Positions 1 to 15,400 of a stretch of 64,000 nt of DNA are shown one piece after another. A program made the position numbers and the translations under genes. Within the stretch, counting starts at the first letter, position 1; the number at the start of each line of letters is the position of its first letter. The notes beneath the pieces were generated by a model. That model did not search any database. It was not told the origin of the DNA and saw nothing but the letters and a program-made list of their open reading frames with translations. Location of the stretch: assembly GCF_954871325.1 (NCBI RefSeq), contig NC_088775.1, positions 59,559,561 through 59,623,560 on the forward strand, read 5' to 3'. The stretch is from Gordionus sp. m RMFG-2023 (Eukaryota > Nematomorpha > Gordioida > Chordodea > Parachordodidae).

Positions 1-362
1 ATTTATTCTAATTTTTAAAATATTTTTATATTCACAATATATTAATTATAATTTTTTATAAAAAACATAAGAACATTTTTTTAAATATATTTTATTTTGA
101 ACAAAGGAATATGAAAGCGAGTTTATGCGCCCATTTTTAAGTATTAATAAAGTCTGTGAAAATTTTCTTCCATTTAGCGGAATGTAAGACATTAGCATAT
201 TTCGTGGCTTATATAAAATACTTGAGAATATATAATTAATAAACATGAGTAAATTTATGAGATTCTCAATTATATACTATACGAAATAATGTGTTTTCTT
301 AGCTAATTTTTATTTTATATATTACATAAATATTTTTTTAAATTAAAACAATCGATATCAAG
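1..362. other. Intron sequence, nothing recognised
   Basis: AT-rich sequence ahead of the first visible MADD exon. No exon, RNA gene or repeat supported; the opposite-strand open frame at 46-246 is low-complexity. Confidence 0.6.
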
Positions 363-473
363 TTATTTTTTGCACCCACACCATATTTCATTGGGATACC
401 TTCCACCTTCCTAAGCACCAAACGAGTATCTTTGCCTAAAGATGTGTGGTTAATCGATTTGGATTCGGATAAG
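363..473 (+). CDS. MADD: MADD exon 1 of window: end of cDENN
   Basis: Reads [13 protein letters not shown] and, further on, [12 protein letters not shown]. Vertebrate MADD has 'APTPYIIGVP' and 'DDVWLVDLDS' at the same spacing. This is the hydrophobic end of the central DENN module. The acceptor is AAG at 360-362 and the donor GTTTCT follows 473; both ends are phase 0. No earlier exon is visible in 1-362, so the preceding intron starts upstream of the window. Confidence 0.9.
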
Positions 474-3400
474 GTTTCTTTACAATATTTAACATTTGTA
501 CATATATTTCACATGTATCATAATCAAAGTCACCCAAAGCTGAACCGAGTTTTATCCACTAATTTTTCAACAAAGTTATTAATTGTATAACTACAAGTAG
601 GTATATAATTTAAAAGGAAAGAGTAACCCGTTATAGTTTTAAAAAAAACCAGCCCGGTCTTAAATTTTTTTATAAAAAATCAGGCCCTGCCCATTAAAGT
701 TTTACGAAAAGTCCATCCTGACCCTTTAAAATTTTTTTATATGAATTTTCCGGCCATCTTATTTTTAATGTCTATATTAACTTTACCCACCCCCAATGTC
801 AATTAAGGCACTTATTTTTTTTCTCTATGGCTATGCTCTCTAACAACCGTTTTATAAATCAATTGTGTTTAAATCTATATTATTCATTTGTAATTTTATC
901 TTATAAATAAACTATTTAATTTTTTTTAATTTAATATATTATTTTTAGATTTGGTATTTTAGTTAGACAGCTCTTACAAAAAAATAAACATATTTTAATT
1001 TATTTTCTAATAGTATTAATTAAAATTAAAATATTCGCTTTGAATTCAAAAAGATATATTAAAATTTTAATGCCCGGCTGGCCTATTCAAATTTTACAAA
1101 AAATAAAAGATTTGCTAGACCCTGTCTGATATTTTATTGACTGATAGGTTTAATCTTTCAACCTATTTTTTAAAAATAATGTCTTAAAAATAAATTTATT
1201 AAAATAAAATATACACTATTAACAATTATCGCAGTTAGAATTTGAAATGTTCTTCAAAATAAGGTTAATTTTTTTTGAGTATGCTAATTTTACCCAATTC
1301 TTTTGTGACTTTTAGGCATAAAATATCTTTTTGATGAAATCACAATTTTTTTTAAAAAATGATTGATCGTAAAAAATTATTTTTGCTCAAAATTTTGGGC
1401 AATCACGGTATTGTTTTCGTGCAATTGTCTTCGCAATTTGGGTTTCGCATTCACTTTGCTATAAATCTTTCGCAATAAAAGTTTTGCTGAATTAACCAGA
1501 TCTGCATCTATTATTTTTTTTTAAAACTATTGACTAAAAAATTTAGAATATATTGTAAATTGCAATTTTATAGAATAAAATATTCTATGTTTTTGATAAC
1601 TTCGTGTAATATTATCTTAGAAAAAAATTGATCAACCTGCCATTCTAGTTTTTTCTCTTTATTAAATATATATGTTTCAATTTGAGTTTAAACCTATCTT
1701 TTTTGTCATAAATATAATCAATATATTATAAAAATCATTAAATTAGAATGCACCTTGAAAGGGGATTAGGTAGAAAGCCTGAAGTATGGGGGCAAACCCC
1801 TCTTATATATAAAGCCGCTAGGGAAATTTTTCTACGAGGCCGCAATATCCCCTATGTTCCTGGGTGGAAAACTATTAATAATTAATTGGCCATATCTTTA
1901 TCTGAATTCTACTGGTATTCATATTAGAGGTCTGAAACAAGCGGGTTTGAAATGATATACATTAGCCGGGTGGTTGGGCGGGTTAAAAATATTTTCAAAA
2001 AAATGCAGAGCAAGTGAATTTGAAATATATTTTTGGTGAAATGAACAGAACGGGCTTATATTAATTAAAAAATATTTTTTTATTTATTAATACTGCACAT
2101 TTTATAAGCTAAGTGAAATATATTAAAGCCTTTTTAAAACATTAGGCAGGCTGTCGCATTCAATTATTTTTTAGATAAATGAGTGATAGGATGAATTATT
2201 TTCAAAACCACGGGCAAGATAGTTAAAAAAATTGAAAACAATGGGTGATTAGTTTTGGGTTAAAAACCAGCCCACTTCCGACCTCTAATTTATATAAGGG
2301 CATGATGAAAACAAAAATACTTATATATGTTCCTATCTATGAATTTATTAATCATATTTTTTTTTAAACTCCTTAGATGATAAACCCTACCGGATTGGAT
2401 TTACCTTCCTTACCTGAACCAGAAGGATCCTTACTGAGAAGTCACCTAACACAAGTTTTAAAACACAATACATTAAATAATAATTTACCATTCATTGTTT
2501 CTATTCTTCTTTATTATACTTTCCTTTTTTTATATGTATCATTGAAATATCTTACAAAACTTTACAAGTTGAATGACAATATTTTGTTGTTTTAAGGATA
2601 ATATATGTTTGGTTTTAAACTTGTTTGCTTTTCAAAGAAAAAGGTTTAAAACCCAATATTTTTTAAGGCAAAATAATTAAAAATAAATCATATTTTGCTT
2701 CTTCAAGTAACATTTTTTAAAATAATTTTAATTCTTAAATATCTGCAAAAAACTCCAGATTTTAGAACCAGTGCAATCGATATCGATGATTTGAGAAATA
2801 GAATTCCATGATGATTGTTTATAAATATTTCATAAATACAAAAGGGTGTTTAAAAAGAAGGAAGTCGTTATAAAGAAGCCACATCTCAACTCAAATGAGC
2901 TTCTTCCTCGATGTTTTTAATAACATTTAAAGATTAGATACTGAAAATATATTTGATTTCTAATCCAAAGCATCCCGAATTATACCAAACTATCTAAAAG
3001 TATTTTCTCATCGCCTACATCCTCACAAATTTACCTAACAAAAATGTCATAAAATAACGAACAAGGTTCATCATTTTTAAATGGGGTTCATGAATAAATA
3101 GCCTAGAATATGAATTGAATAATATTTATGCAATATTAAAGTAAAATATAAGTAATATTTAATAAACGACTGAATTAAGTAATATGGAAATAATTCCTCA
3201 TGTTCACAGAAGGATTGATTATTTCATAGTTTTTCACCACCTGAACTAGGTGTCTCTGTAAACCATACCTTCCAAAAACCTTTATTTGCTTTTTTCCACA
3301 GATGGCTAAGAACGGCTATTTGATTATGCCCAACTGCGAAATTGTTCTACCTCACCAATGTAAACATTGTTAAACAAGTGTAGAGAGCAAGGGTAGACAT

Positions 3401-6400
3401 TGCCTCCATAACTGATTTTGTTGAAGCCGTTTCCCCCGGCATACCAAATGCAATGGCATATTTTTGCGAACACTTTTAAATTATGAATTTTAACATGTTA
3501 ACTTACTAGAGTAAATTGTCAGAGAACTAATTTAAAAGGAATGGGAAGAGACACCCAAAAGAGATTTGTTGGCGCAAATTGAAATAGAAGAGATTCTTGT
3601 TTGGTTGCGCCAAATTTCAAAGTTAATGCGAGATTTAATTTAAATGCCATATTCGTTTATTTAAATTATATGCATGAAACTATAGCTATATTTTCAATAT
3701 ATCATATTTTAAAAGTGCACAGGTCTATTTCTCTTTGTAATATTTATAATTTCATATGGGCTATTATGATTTATACGTACAATACTTAAAATAAAATATG
3801 CTATTATTATCATTTTTAAAAATATAATAGCTGGGATATAATTTTTAAAGCCCATCTTTTTTGCATGTTTTTTTTATCAAATATTGTTAGAAATAATAAA
3901 AGCCATATAATAAGAATAAACCTTTAAAGAGGAACCGGCTGAAGACCCGTAAAATAATTGCTAGATAAATTTGCCTAAAAAGCCGCAGCATCACCAGCCC
4001 ACCCCTAGATTCATGGTGAAAAATAAAATGCAAATTCGCAATAACACGTATAAAATCAGGCGCATGACCATGGGGTGAGAAAGTCTGAAATTTCCTTCCC
4101 CATCAGAAATATGCCTTTTTTTTGTAAATATCATTTTAAGCTATTAAAAATCCCCTCGACTATAAACAAAAATTTGAAAGAAAAATAAGTAAAATTATTA
4201 ATTTTTAAAATAACGATTATAAATCAAAATTTTTTGAAAAAAGGTTAAAAACCAAAATTATTTTTATAAAAATAGAATATAGCCAAAAGTCTACAATAAG
4301 TGGACCTAAAAACCTCTAATAAAATTTCTGACAGAAACCCAACCTAATAGGGCTCCAACATTGGAAATTTATGGATACGCCAGTATAAAGCTATACTAAA
4401 ATAAAATATAAAAAACATAACACATAAAAGCTATATTAAATTTAAAAACATAAAAGATGGGAGAATAAATAATAAATTTTTAAAAGAAAAAAAAAGTTTT
4501 TATTAGATTCCTCGGAACACAGCAGTTTGGCTGATTGCAAAAATTTATCGTATAAATATGATAGCCTAAGGACTTATTGGTAGAAATAACTATTATATAA
4601 AAACAGATCATTTAAAACATGTTTTATTAGAAAATAACCAGGTCGGAAGGACTAATGGATTTCGGGTCGGATTTTTTAAATATTTTCTTTGAAATATATT
4701 TTAAGATTTTACCTTTAAAATTATAAAATATATAATTCCTATTATGCTAGTTATATAACAAGTTTAAATTCAAAATTTAACATATTTGTACAAGGCCTTG
4801 TACAGTATGAGCGTGGTAACATCCGAGCCTGATGGTATGAATATTTCATCAGCAACATCCAATGATGCCAAGATCATTTCGATCCACGATGAAAATGAGA
4901 TCGAATCTAAAATAGCTGCTACAATTCCCACCATAGCTTACGTTAACGACATGGACATAGTAGATATGGCGACTAGGATAGCTATGGTCAGTTTTAGTTC
5001 TCTCCCTTCTCTCTATTCATTTCTTCTCCCCCTTCTTTATATTCATTTACTCCCCCCCCCCCTTCCCAATTTATAAATCAATATTATATTTATAATATAT
5101 AAGGTGAGATTTTTCGATTCTCCTAATATGTTCGCACATTTCGAAGACCATTGCCACATTCTTCGGCTTTACCCTAGACCCGTGGTAGCATTTCAGATCG
5201 ACAGTTTTATCAAATCTCGACCTCATCCTACTAGATTTGTTTACGAATTAGCTAAAACTCAAGTAGAAATCGGCAGTCATGATATTAACATAGTGTAGCT
5301 TTGTTATTTTGATAAAAGTTACCATTAAGTTATTTTTTAGACATACGCCAAAAATATTTTATATTTTAGTAAACCATTTTTCAGCACGCCATTGTCTATA
5401 ATAATGTTAAAAAAAATTTAATATCATGAATTCCATATTTTAAATATTTAAAAAATATTTTATAACAATTTCTGTGAAACATTTTTTCCCAATTACTATC
5501 ATAACGCCAACTGGTAAGAAAGTATGTATGCAACAATATAATAGTTATTTATTTGATAAACTAGTAATATATCCCAAGACTGCAAGCAAAGCATTACAAA
5601 ATATGTCTAGGTGCAAATATTTTCCTTTAATTTACTTTTACATATCTTTTAATATTAAATCATTGCTTTGGTATAATTATTTAATTATATGAAGAATGGT
5701 TTTATATTTTACTTAGCTATAATTTTTTATCGCAAGTTGGCCCTTTAAAAATGAATTAAATTATAAGCGATTTAGTTTTAAACTGGATATAAAGCTTTGG
5801 GCAGTTAAACGGAATTTTGCAATTATTAGGGGAAGAGATTGTCAATTAAATGAAAAATTTTAAGCAACTTGGTTTTGTAATGGGTCGAGGGTAAATGACG
5901 GACGCAGTTCCGTCCATGATTAACATCATTAAAACATGTCCCGTCTATGGTTTAGCGTCTTTGAGACATGTCTCGTTTTTAAAAAAGACGGAATAATTTT
6001 TTCCACAATCTAAAATTGTATAAAAAAATTACTGCCATAAATTACTCTAGATTTTTGGTCAGAAAATGAGTTAACGCTAGAATATGAAAATTTAAATGAA
6101 CAATTGCGAAATTTATAAATAATATATACATATATTCTTATTCTTAAATTTAGTTACGTTCAAAATATAAGATTGTGATTTAATGTCCATTTTTCTTTTC
6201 GAATGAATAATAAATGTAATTTTATGTATATTTTTAAAATAATATAAATATATAAATAAAAATAAAATATTACGAATTCAAAAAAAATTATTTAGACGGA
6301 AAATAAGTATGTAGTCGCATTATAGCGTCTTTGGGACGCGTCTTTTCATAAAATTAAGGCGGACGTTTATATTCATTACTAGGCAGCTTGAGTCCATATT

Positions 6401-9400
6401 TTGGGAAATAATTAATTATTTTTGAATAAAATGGATAAGCGGACTTTGGTCATGAAGCATTTTTCCACAGCAAGTCTTATGGGTCAAAATTGTTTTTTAT
6501 TAAGAGTCGTTTCTAAAAATCGGGCGTTTATCTACACTAAAATATACAATATTTATGTTAAAAATAAAAAAAATTTATATACATAAAGATGAAATATGGC
6601 AAATAAGAATAATAAGGAAGGAAAAGTAAGTCTAGCTAAATCCTGTGGAGAGAAGACTATTATTTATTTTTTAAGTTAAAATTTTATTTATTTAATAACA
6701 TATATTATATAAAAATATAAAAAAACTTGTAAACTATTTAAACAAATAAAAAAGCATATATTATTTAAAAAACTTATAAGGCAGAAAAAAACATTGAAAT
6801 TTTTAAAAAAGTAAAAGAAGCTCTCATTAAGATACGAGGAAAATAAAATAGCTTCGGAACCCAGCAATTGCCATCCCCATTAATTTGCGAATTTTTTTTA
6901 CCTAAAATCTAGTCTAAAGTAAGAACTCATTGCTAGAAATAACTATAGAGATAAAATGAAAATGTGAACTCTTTGGCGACTGAACTGCTCTTTAGAATAT
7001 AAACAAGTTATTCTTTCCTTAGAATAAGACTCCTTCCTACACCTTTTACATTTTTGAGGTAGACATAGGATACAGCCTAATCTATACCCTAAGGTCGTTC
7101 TCAGACCCTCATCTGATAGCTCATTCTTTCCCCTAGTATTTGAGGATGGGGGTGTCTACAACGAAAGGATTAATCCCCACTAAATTTTTAAAGTTAGCTA
7201 GAAGAGGGTTAAGAAGTTCTCTTTATACCATGAACTCGGGAAGAGATAAAAGGCATAAATTTTTTTTCATAAGTCACAGGCGGTTTCAAATAGACTATCT
7301 ACCTCTCACAAATAACCACGTCGCACTGAAGACGAGAAAACGAGAAAAAAGTAAGACTGACAAAGATGCTTGAAAGGATGAAACACCAAAGTACCTTGTT
7401 TGGTCAGAAGTTGGGCAATCACCCAATTAAATTCGGCAAAATGAATGTCTAAGATAACTTCAAGGAAGTTTTCTATTTTCAAATATAGGGCGTAAAGGAA
7501 GGAAAAGTTTAAAAATGAAGATAAGGTCCTGAAAAGATGTAGAAGCCATCACGTTTCCATTTCAAATTCAAAGATTGATGTGCAGGAATATTTCGCATTG
7601 TGGTTCCAATTTGGTTAAACAGGATGTTGCTTTCTCAAGGCTTGCTATAATGAGGATAGCACTATTAAAAGGGTGTTTGACTACCTAGCAATAACTTTAA
7701 AACAATTAAAAATTAGACGGAGATCAGTTTAAAAAACTAATTTCAGTATTTAAAAAAATTAATGGTATATATTTTTCATATTCTGATTTTTTTAAAGTTC
7801 TTCTAAATTCATTTTATAATTGTGATACGATACTCAATAAGGATAAAAGGTAGAATAGGAAGAATATAAAATTAATATTTTTCTGGCCACGGACCAGGCC
7901 GAGCTTATACTCTATTGATGACGTTACCGACAGCCCAAAGTACTCTAGGGTAATAAATATTCAAGTAGGTAAAAAAATTTATGGCCCCCAAACCTGGCCC
8001 ACCGAAAAAATTTTTGAGTCCCAAAATTTAAAAAAAATTTATTTAGTTATTAAATTTTTCACCATTAACAATTAAATCTAAATGAAAATACAACAAAATT
8101 TTTAAAGAAATATTTAGTTAATTTATACAAATTAATAAACCTTAGCATAAATATTCATTAGATTTTTTATGGAGAAATTCAAGAAAATTTAATAGAAATC
8201 ATTAATTTATAATGTCTTTCTGCTGAAATCATTACTAATTGTATTTTATAGCAACTTAATGAATTAATATTAATTCATTGAATATAATAAGCCAGGCATT
8301 TGATGGTGCAAACGTAATGTCTGGGCGAAATCGATGAGTACAAACCCTGCTTCAAAAAAAATTAATAAAAAAGTTTCTTATATACATTGCTACAAAACTA
8401 GTGATGCAAAATTGCTCCATTTGAGCCAGTTTTTAAAAACGGCTAACTCAATATTTAAGCCAGAAAAATATTGTCTAAGCCTCGAGATTTCGCTAATAAG
8501 TTTCCAAACCTTTGTGCCATCTATGAGCAAAATCTTTAGACTTGTTTAATTTTTTTCTGGATAAAATACTGATTTAGCCGTTTTTAAAATCGGCTCAAAT
8601 GGAGCTATTTTGCATCACTAGTATATAATTATCATAAGCCTTAAACTATAATAATACAAAATCAAGTATATATGTTCCCAAACAATTATTCCCCTATTAT
8701 TTCATCTAATAATATCACATGATCTATAAAAAATGAATAAAAAAATGTTATCTATCTTTTATGCGAAATCAATTGAAAAAAGTCCATAAATGTCAATTAT
8801 ATATCAACAGATACAACACGCCCTCCCCCTTTCTTGAGAAATCAAACTGGAACCAAAGTAAATGTCTACATAAATTCTAGTAAATGATCAAAGAGAAATA
8901 TAAAAATTTTTATTTACTTCATTAAATTTTCCTTTTTCCATTCCTGGAAGTTGTACATTTTTCCTTAACTATGCCTAACTTTCAATGAGCTGTTGGTACC
9001 CATTTTTTCTTAATCATAGTGTTCATTGCGCTGTTGATTATCATTTAATTTAACTGTGTGTTGTATAGCTTGATTTTTTCATTGCATCATTGGTCAGTTA
9101 TGATCATTCTATCTTAAGCTTGATGAAATTATCCAGCATCATCGTAGTTGATTGGATGGAATATTACGAAGAGTATGTTAATCCAATGTTTTTTTAATTA
9201 TATCCAAAATGTAATCATTATTCATTTCTTCTAGTATTTTCCCAAATACACTTCTTCCCTCTCAATCATAATCCTGAATTTCAAATATTAAACCAATTAA
9301 CAAGAGACCTTTTTTTTATATTATGAACTACTACTTTCCCCCAATGGCCAATTTTCACGCATGTATATATAAACCTTTAATCAAAATTTTAAACATAAAA

Positions 9401-12400
9401 ATATTATAATATTATCTAATGGCTCCCTCCATTATTATTCTTTACATATATGGTATATAAATCCACATTTATACATATAAAATCAAAAATTTTTTTATCA
9501 ATTTACTTTTACACTCAATTCATCTTTAGCACATGTTTAACGTAAAACTTTTATATCTGTGATTTGCATATTTTTTACTTCATCACATAATTTTTCTTTT
9601 TATTTCTTTTATCAACTTTTTTTCGTTTTTTAAAACATTAAAATGTTTCATATCCATAATTTTCATTTCACCATTTTTTTTTATTTATCAATATTATCAC
9701 AATTAATTTTTTTAACATTATTTTTCAACAAAATTTATTCATGCTAATTATAATCCATAATTTAAATATCAAGCAATCTTTTCTGTCCTGCATATCGTGA
9801 GGTCTTAATTTCCTATGATGAATACCTATAACGCCATTCAATGAGTCTTAAGGTTTACAAAATAATACAAAATAAAACTTACTATCAAAACACTGGGTTT
9901 AAAAACTAAAATCAAAATATATAACACAAAATTATTATTACCCCTACCATATCCAATGGTTTATTACCTCAACCAAATCCAATGGTACAAAAATTATTAT
10001 TACCTCAACCATATCCAATGGTTTAAAAATTTTTCCAAAATACATTAATATATATATATATACCATATCCAATGTTTCCCAAAAAAAATTTATCACAATA
10101 ATATAAAAATATCTTTTAAACCCATGTTCTACTTTTTATCATTTATTTTAATTCTCTGAATTAAGACAATTGAAAACCTTTTAAACTCATACTTTACTTT
10201 CTATCTTATCTTTTATTTCCTCAAAATTTAACTATTTTAAATAACTTAAAATTTTTTTTTTAAATAAACACACTTTATTGAATTTTATTCCTCTCTTTTT
10301 TTTTGAATATAACCAAATTTTCTTTATATATATATTTTTTAAATTCAACATCAACTTTTTACTTTTATAAATTCATGCATTTAAAATTTAATTCTTCTAA
10401 CTATATAAACATTAATATAATAAAAATATTAAAATATATAACATATATAAATTATATCAAATATTAAATTCAAAATTTATAAATATCAAAACATTTTAAC
10501 CCACACCAATTTTTTTTTCAAAACATATTCATTACATTTAAATTTCTCTTTTTTTCTCTTTCCTTTTTATCCTCCATCTATTCTAATTTTTTTCTACCTT
10601 CTTATTTTTATATTTTTTATAAATATGATTCATTCAATTCTTTATTTTGGCTGTGTATAGTGGTTTTCCAATGTGCCGTCGCATATCTCAGGTATATAGT
10701 TTTCATAAACGGCTCGATTTGAGTCGATTTTTAAAAACGGCTAATTCAATATTTTCGCCAAAAAATATTGCCCTAAGCCTAAAAATTTCGTTAATATATA
10801 TCTTGACCTTTGTTCCTTCTATGAGAAAAATCTTCAGGCTTGGGTAATAGTTTTCTGGATGAAGTATTGAGTTAGCCGTTTTAAAAATCGGCTCAAAACG
10901 AGCCATTTAACAACACTACAGGTATATAATCTCAAGAAATACAGGCACCAATATTATAAATCTGTATAATTGAAATAATCAATATATATAAATATGTATT
11001 CTAAAATACGTTCCCAAAGAATAAAGTTACCTATCTTTTATGCAAAATCAATTGAAAAAGATCCATAAATGTTAATTATATATCAACAGATACAACAATA
11101 ATAATATTGTTAACATTTCTAATTTTTTTAATTTATCTATGCATTATATAATTTTTTTAATGTAAACATACAGGCCATACTCTTAAGAGACTTGGACCAG
11201 AGATGGAAAGGTTATTTAGAAACATTTCGTATCATGTACAGGGTTACCAGGTCAAAATTTTCAAGTGGGAGAAATTCGGTATTTTGTGGGAGTAATATAA
11301 AAATTGTGGGAGAAATATGAAAATTGCTAAAAAAAAAATTTTTGCCCGCTTATTATTTTTTATAAATATAAAATCGAATCTATTTTTCAAAATAAAATAG
11401 GTAATTATTTTTCAAAATAAAATAGCCAACTATTTTTCAAAATAAAATAGCCAACTATTTTCCAAAATAAAATAGGTAACTATTTTCCAAAATAAAATAC
11501 GCAACCAAAATTTCTTAAATCTATCTTTATTATCAAAATAACATATTGATTTATTATAATATATTAATTTTGTTTAAAAATAATAACCAACGATCTTTTT
11601 TAAATACAAAAGAATGTAAACAAGATAAAATTTTATAAAAAAATTGTAATTTTACAATGTAAAAAAATATATTTTATGCTAATGTATTAATAAGATTTTA
11701 TAAAAAAACAAACAATTTTAAATTTACAATGTAAAAAATAATTATAATCAGTGCGGGGAAGTTGTTTTACAGTATTTAGTTAATACAATGGGGGAAGAGA
11801 ATATGATATTTTAAGGCATCAAAAATCTTATAAGCATAAATCAGTACAGGACAGTCTATCAACTTCTATTGCAAAACAAAAATATTCTTCAAAAATAAGA
11901 AATAATACAGATGCAACTACAATTGTAGAAATGGTAAATACCTATCATGCAGTACAACATTAAGAGAGCTACTTAACATCACAATGTTAGTAGAATCTTT
12001 CCCCATAATATTTAACGACTAATATAAATGAAAAGTATACTTTGTAGAACACAAATGAGCAAAGCTATCATCGATGTTTTAGGATATAAATCCAGAAGGT
12101 CAATTCTTGACGATTTGAAAGATGTGCAAACATATGCAATTCTAACAGATGCATCTAATAAGGAGATATCAAAACATTTCCCTTGATCCTCCCCTATTTC
12201 AACAAAATTAATGTCATTTCAATAAAACTATTAAAAAAATTTTCTCCAGTTATGAAATATCCAAAGACATAGCTTACCATATATAATGGTAAATATGGCA
12301 GATTTGGCATTACCAATGAATTGCATGGCAGCTTTCTGATCTGATAATTCCTCAGTGAATTTGGCAAAAACCAGAGTGTATTTACAGAATTGAGTCAGCA

Positions 12401-15400
12401 TAATGTTGGTTGACAGGTTATTCCTAATACGCGCCATCGTAGAATTTTAAAATTTTACAAACCTTTAAAAAATAAATAGATTATAAAAGCTGTCCTAATA
12501 TTTTGAAAAAAATTTTCAAAAATAAATGGCAGAAGTATATTTAGGAATTTTACATACAGGAAATCTACTATATGCTGTTAATATGCAGTTGCAATCAGAA
12601 GAATATAATTTAATAAAGGTTCACTAAATTATGCTGCGGAAATACCAAAGTAAGAATATTATTACTATTATCGGATAATTATTAATAAGATTTAATATGA
12701 TGTCATGTTTGAGGAGATTGTAATGCTTCTTTATTTTTATGATATATTCAAAATATTAATTTTACAATGTAAAAAATAAATTTATTTGATTTTATGCAAA
12801 TGTATAAATAAGATTTTATAAAATATAGAAAGTCAAATAGTTATAGTTAATTATATTTTATTTGAGATTTAAATAATGGAACTAAACGTTTACCGTCGTT
12901 ATTAAGATATTTATAAAATTCCTGGCATGACATTTTATAATTTTGTTTAACCATTAACTCGGCCTCTAATGTTGTTAAAGCAATTCGATTTCTCTCCTTT
13001 CTCCAGGCAGTCCTCATCAGGCTAAAAATGCGCTCCGATGAGGCATTAGAATGAGGTAAGGAGAAAACATACTCGCAAATTTTTTCCAAGCATGGGGATT
13101 TATCGTTATTACGAAAAAATTCCACCCATTTCTCCTCTGCTTTTAGACCATCTAACTTTAAGTATTCTGGCGAATCATAAAAAATGGAAAAAATTACAAT
13201 CTCTTCAAACAAGGCTTCAATGTCTATCGGTAATTTTAATATATTTATTAAATTACAAAAACCATCAAATGATGGTTTCTGTTCCAAGGTCATAATATTT
13301 ATACACTTGTAAATAGAGTTATTCAAATCTTAATTGTAAATATTCCAAAATTGTCTTAATAAAAATATTTGCTTCATTTAAAAATACGTTAATTATAGTA
13401 ATATTTGAACATTTTAATATGATATTTTTAGCAATAGCGCCATAAAATTTATTATCTATTTTTAACTGTAGAGATGAACAGAGCTGTAGCATGATTTTGT
13501 GAATCTTTATCAATAAAGAATCTTCTGATTGCAACTGAATATTAACTACATGAAGTAGATTTCTTACATGTGAAACTAATCCCAAATATGCTTCTGACAT
13601 TTCATCCTCGAATTATTTTTTTAGCAAAATAGAACATTTTATTATTTTAATCTGTTTGGTATATGGGATATAATATCCACTTCTAAAAGTTCTATTCTTC
13701 TAACACAGAAATTTTGAAAATATCGAGTGGAGCACTGCAATTCTAGATAACGATATAAAATATATTAAGTAATTTAAAATATATTTATAATAATTATACA
13801 TACTGTTCTAACTTCTATTCTTTCTAACACAAAAATTTTGAAAATGTCGAGTGGAGAATTGGAGAATTTTATAAAAAATTTATTTTAGAGCGGAAAAATA
13901 AAATAAAAGAACTAGACAAATTTTTCGAATAAATATTTAAAATTTATTTTAAAAATATAAAAATAATCAAATACTGTCTCTCAAAATTATTATTTATATA
14001 TTAAAAACAATAAAATGCTAAAAAAAAAATGTGGGAGAAATTAAAAAATTGTGGGAGATTTCTAATTGTGGGAGTTTTGTGGGAGTGAGATGTATGTGGG
14101 TAAACTAAAAAATTGTGGGAGACTCCCACTGATGGGGGGAGACATGGGAACCCTGATCATGTATGAGAATTTTGGCTATTGGTGAAGTATTATTTTACTT
14201 TTCTCTAATAGAACTCTTAACTCCGAGCTTTTCACTCATGATTCAATCAAAGCCTCTGGTCTTAATGCATTAATATAAATTACATTATATTGGCCTAATT
14301 ATTAATAACAATAGATTTACTAAATAAATATCCACAGTCAGTAGGCACTAATATAGTGAGTACTAAAAATTGTATTGATTCCACAATTAATATATTAACA
14401 AATAAAAGAAGTTATAATTCATTTGATTTGATAAGAATTAAGGTTAAGAAACTTGTATCAAAATTTAATCTCATCTCTTAATCATCTAGAGTACGTAAAA
14501 CGCCTACAAATCTTCAAATTTTTTAGTCAATACCAAATTTCAATTTGTTTGTGAAAAAGAAATAGAGTTCTTTCAGAGACTTTCATGGGCCTTAGTTTTT
14601 TGACCAAGCCCGGCCCAGGCCCGCAGTAAAAAATTTTTTTAGGCCCAAGCCCAGCCCGGCCTATATCTAATGTTAAAAAAAAATCCCAAGCCTATGATAA
14701 GTTTCAAAAAAAATTTAAAAACCCGGCCCAAGCCCATATCCAATAATTTAATTTTTTTTTATTTAATGAAAATAAACAATATTTAAATATATTTAGGCAA
14801 TCATTTTGTTTACAATACTGAAATTTATTATTATTAGAAGAAAAAAAAGACAATATTTCTTTAAATTAGCAACTGTTTTAAATAATTCAAATTTAGTCAT
14901 TTTAGGCCCAAAAGCCCATTAAAAATTTTTTAAAAATTCAGGCCTGTAATTTAAATTTAGTCATTTTAGGCCCAAGCCCATTAAAAAAATTTTAAAATCC
15001 AGGCCTGGCCCAGGCCCGCTAGAAAATGTAATATTAGATGGGCCGGCCCGGCCCATGAAGATCTCTGAGTTCTTTAAAAAATTTATATATACACAAGATG
15101 ATTATAATCTTCCATCATGTTTTAATACCCCCCCCTTGTCCATAATAATTTTATATGAAATAAAATGATCCCATTAGAATCATTATCGAACTTGAATATG
15201 GAAACGTTACATCATGAAATGAAAATAACAAAATGATTAATATTTTGCAGAAGTTAAAGAATGATGATTTTGAAAATATCGTAAATATTAGGTAAATATC
15301 TTTCATTTAAAGAATTGTATAAATTACTCTGCAGCTATCATCATGTATCAACGTCTTTTTGTGAGGCCTCATTTTCTACACTAAAGAGAATTCTATCGAA

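Larger units (their letters stand above)
8390..11096 (-). mobile_element. LTR-bearing fossil element, copy A, no pol-like coding visible
   Basis: Read on the - strand, a purine tract (around 8819-8835) precedes a repeat starting TGTTGTATCTGTTGAT, and the same repeat ends the other side at 11096. About 75 bp of direct repeat is clear (8745-8818 and 11025-11096), and each copy also has a miniature element of the same family next to it. The interior is shared with copy B at 16786-20934. No gag or pol signature is seen, so it looks like a non-autonomous LTR element; family uncertain (Ty1/copia-like ends). Old and broken. The outer limit near 8390 is approximate. Confidence 0.5.
11239..14155. mobile_element. 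hAT transposon (2.9 kb) with rearranged transposase
   Basis: Starts CAGGGTTACCAGG and ends GGGAACCCTG; flanked by a perfect 8-bp duplication, atcatgta (11231-11238 and 14156-14163). Sub-terminal GTGGGAGA motifs repeat at both ends. Transposase fragments lie on both strands: an N-terminal part on + (about 11760-12210) and a C-terminal part on - (12847-13613). This is the class II hAT superfamily by duplication length, ends and protein motifs. Confidence 0.9.

Noticed and set aside
3301-3372. Short frame after CCACAG as an additional MADD exon
   Set aside because: It ends in a stop after 24 codons, and exons 2 and 3 already join in phase with matching homology.
5474-5692. 72-codon frame after exon 4
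   Set aside because: No acceptor of the right kind precedes it and the expected MADD block (AFEFFAEW) is found later at 16574.
9955-10066. CRISPR-like repeat array
   Set aside because: Only three imperfect AT-rich units without regular unique spacers, in an animal intron; a simple tandem repeat.
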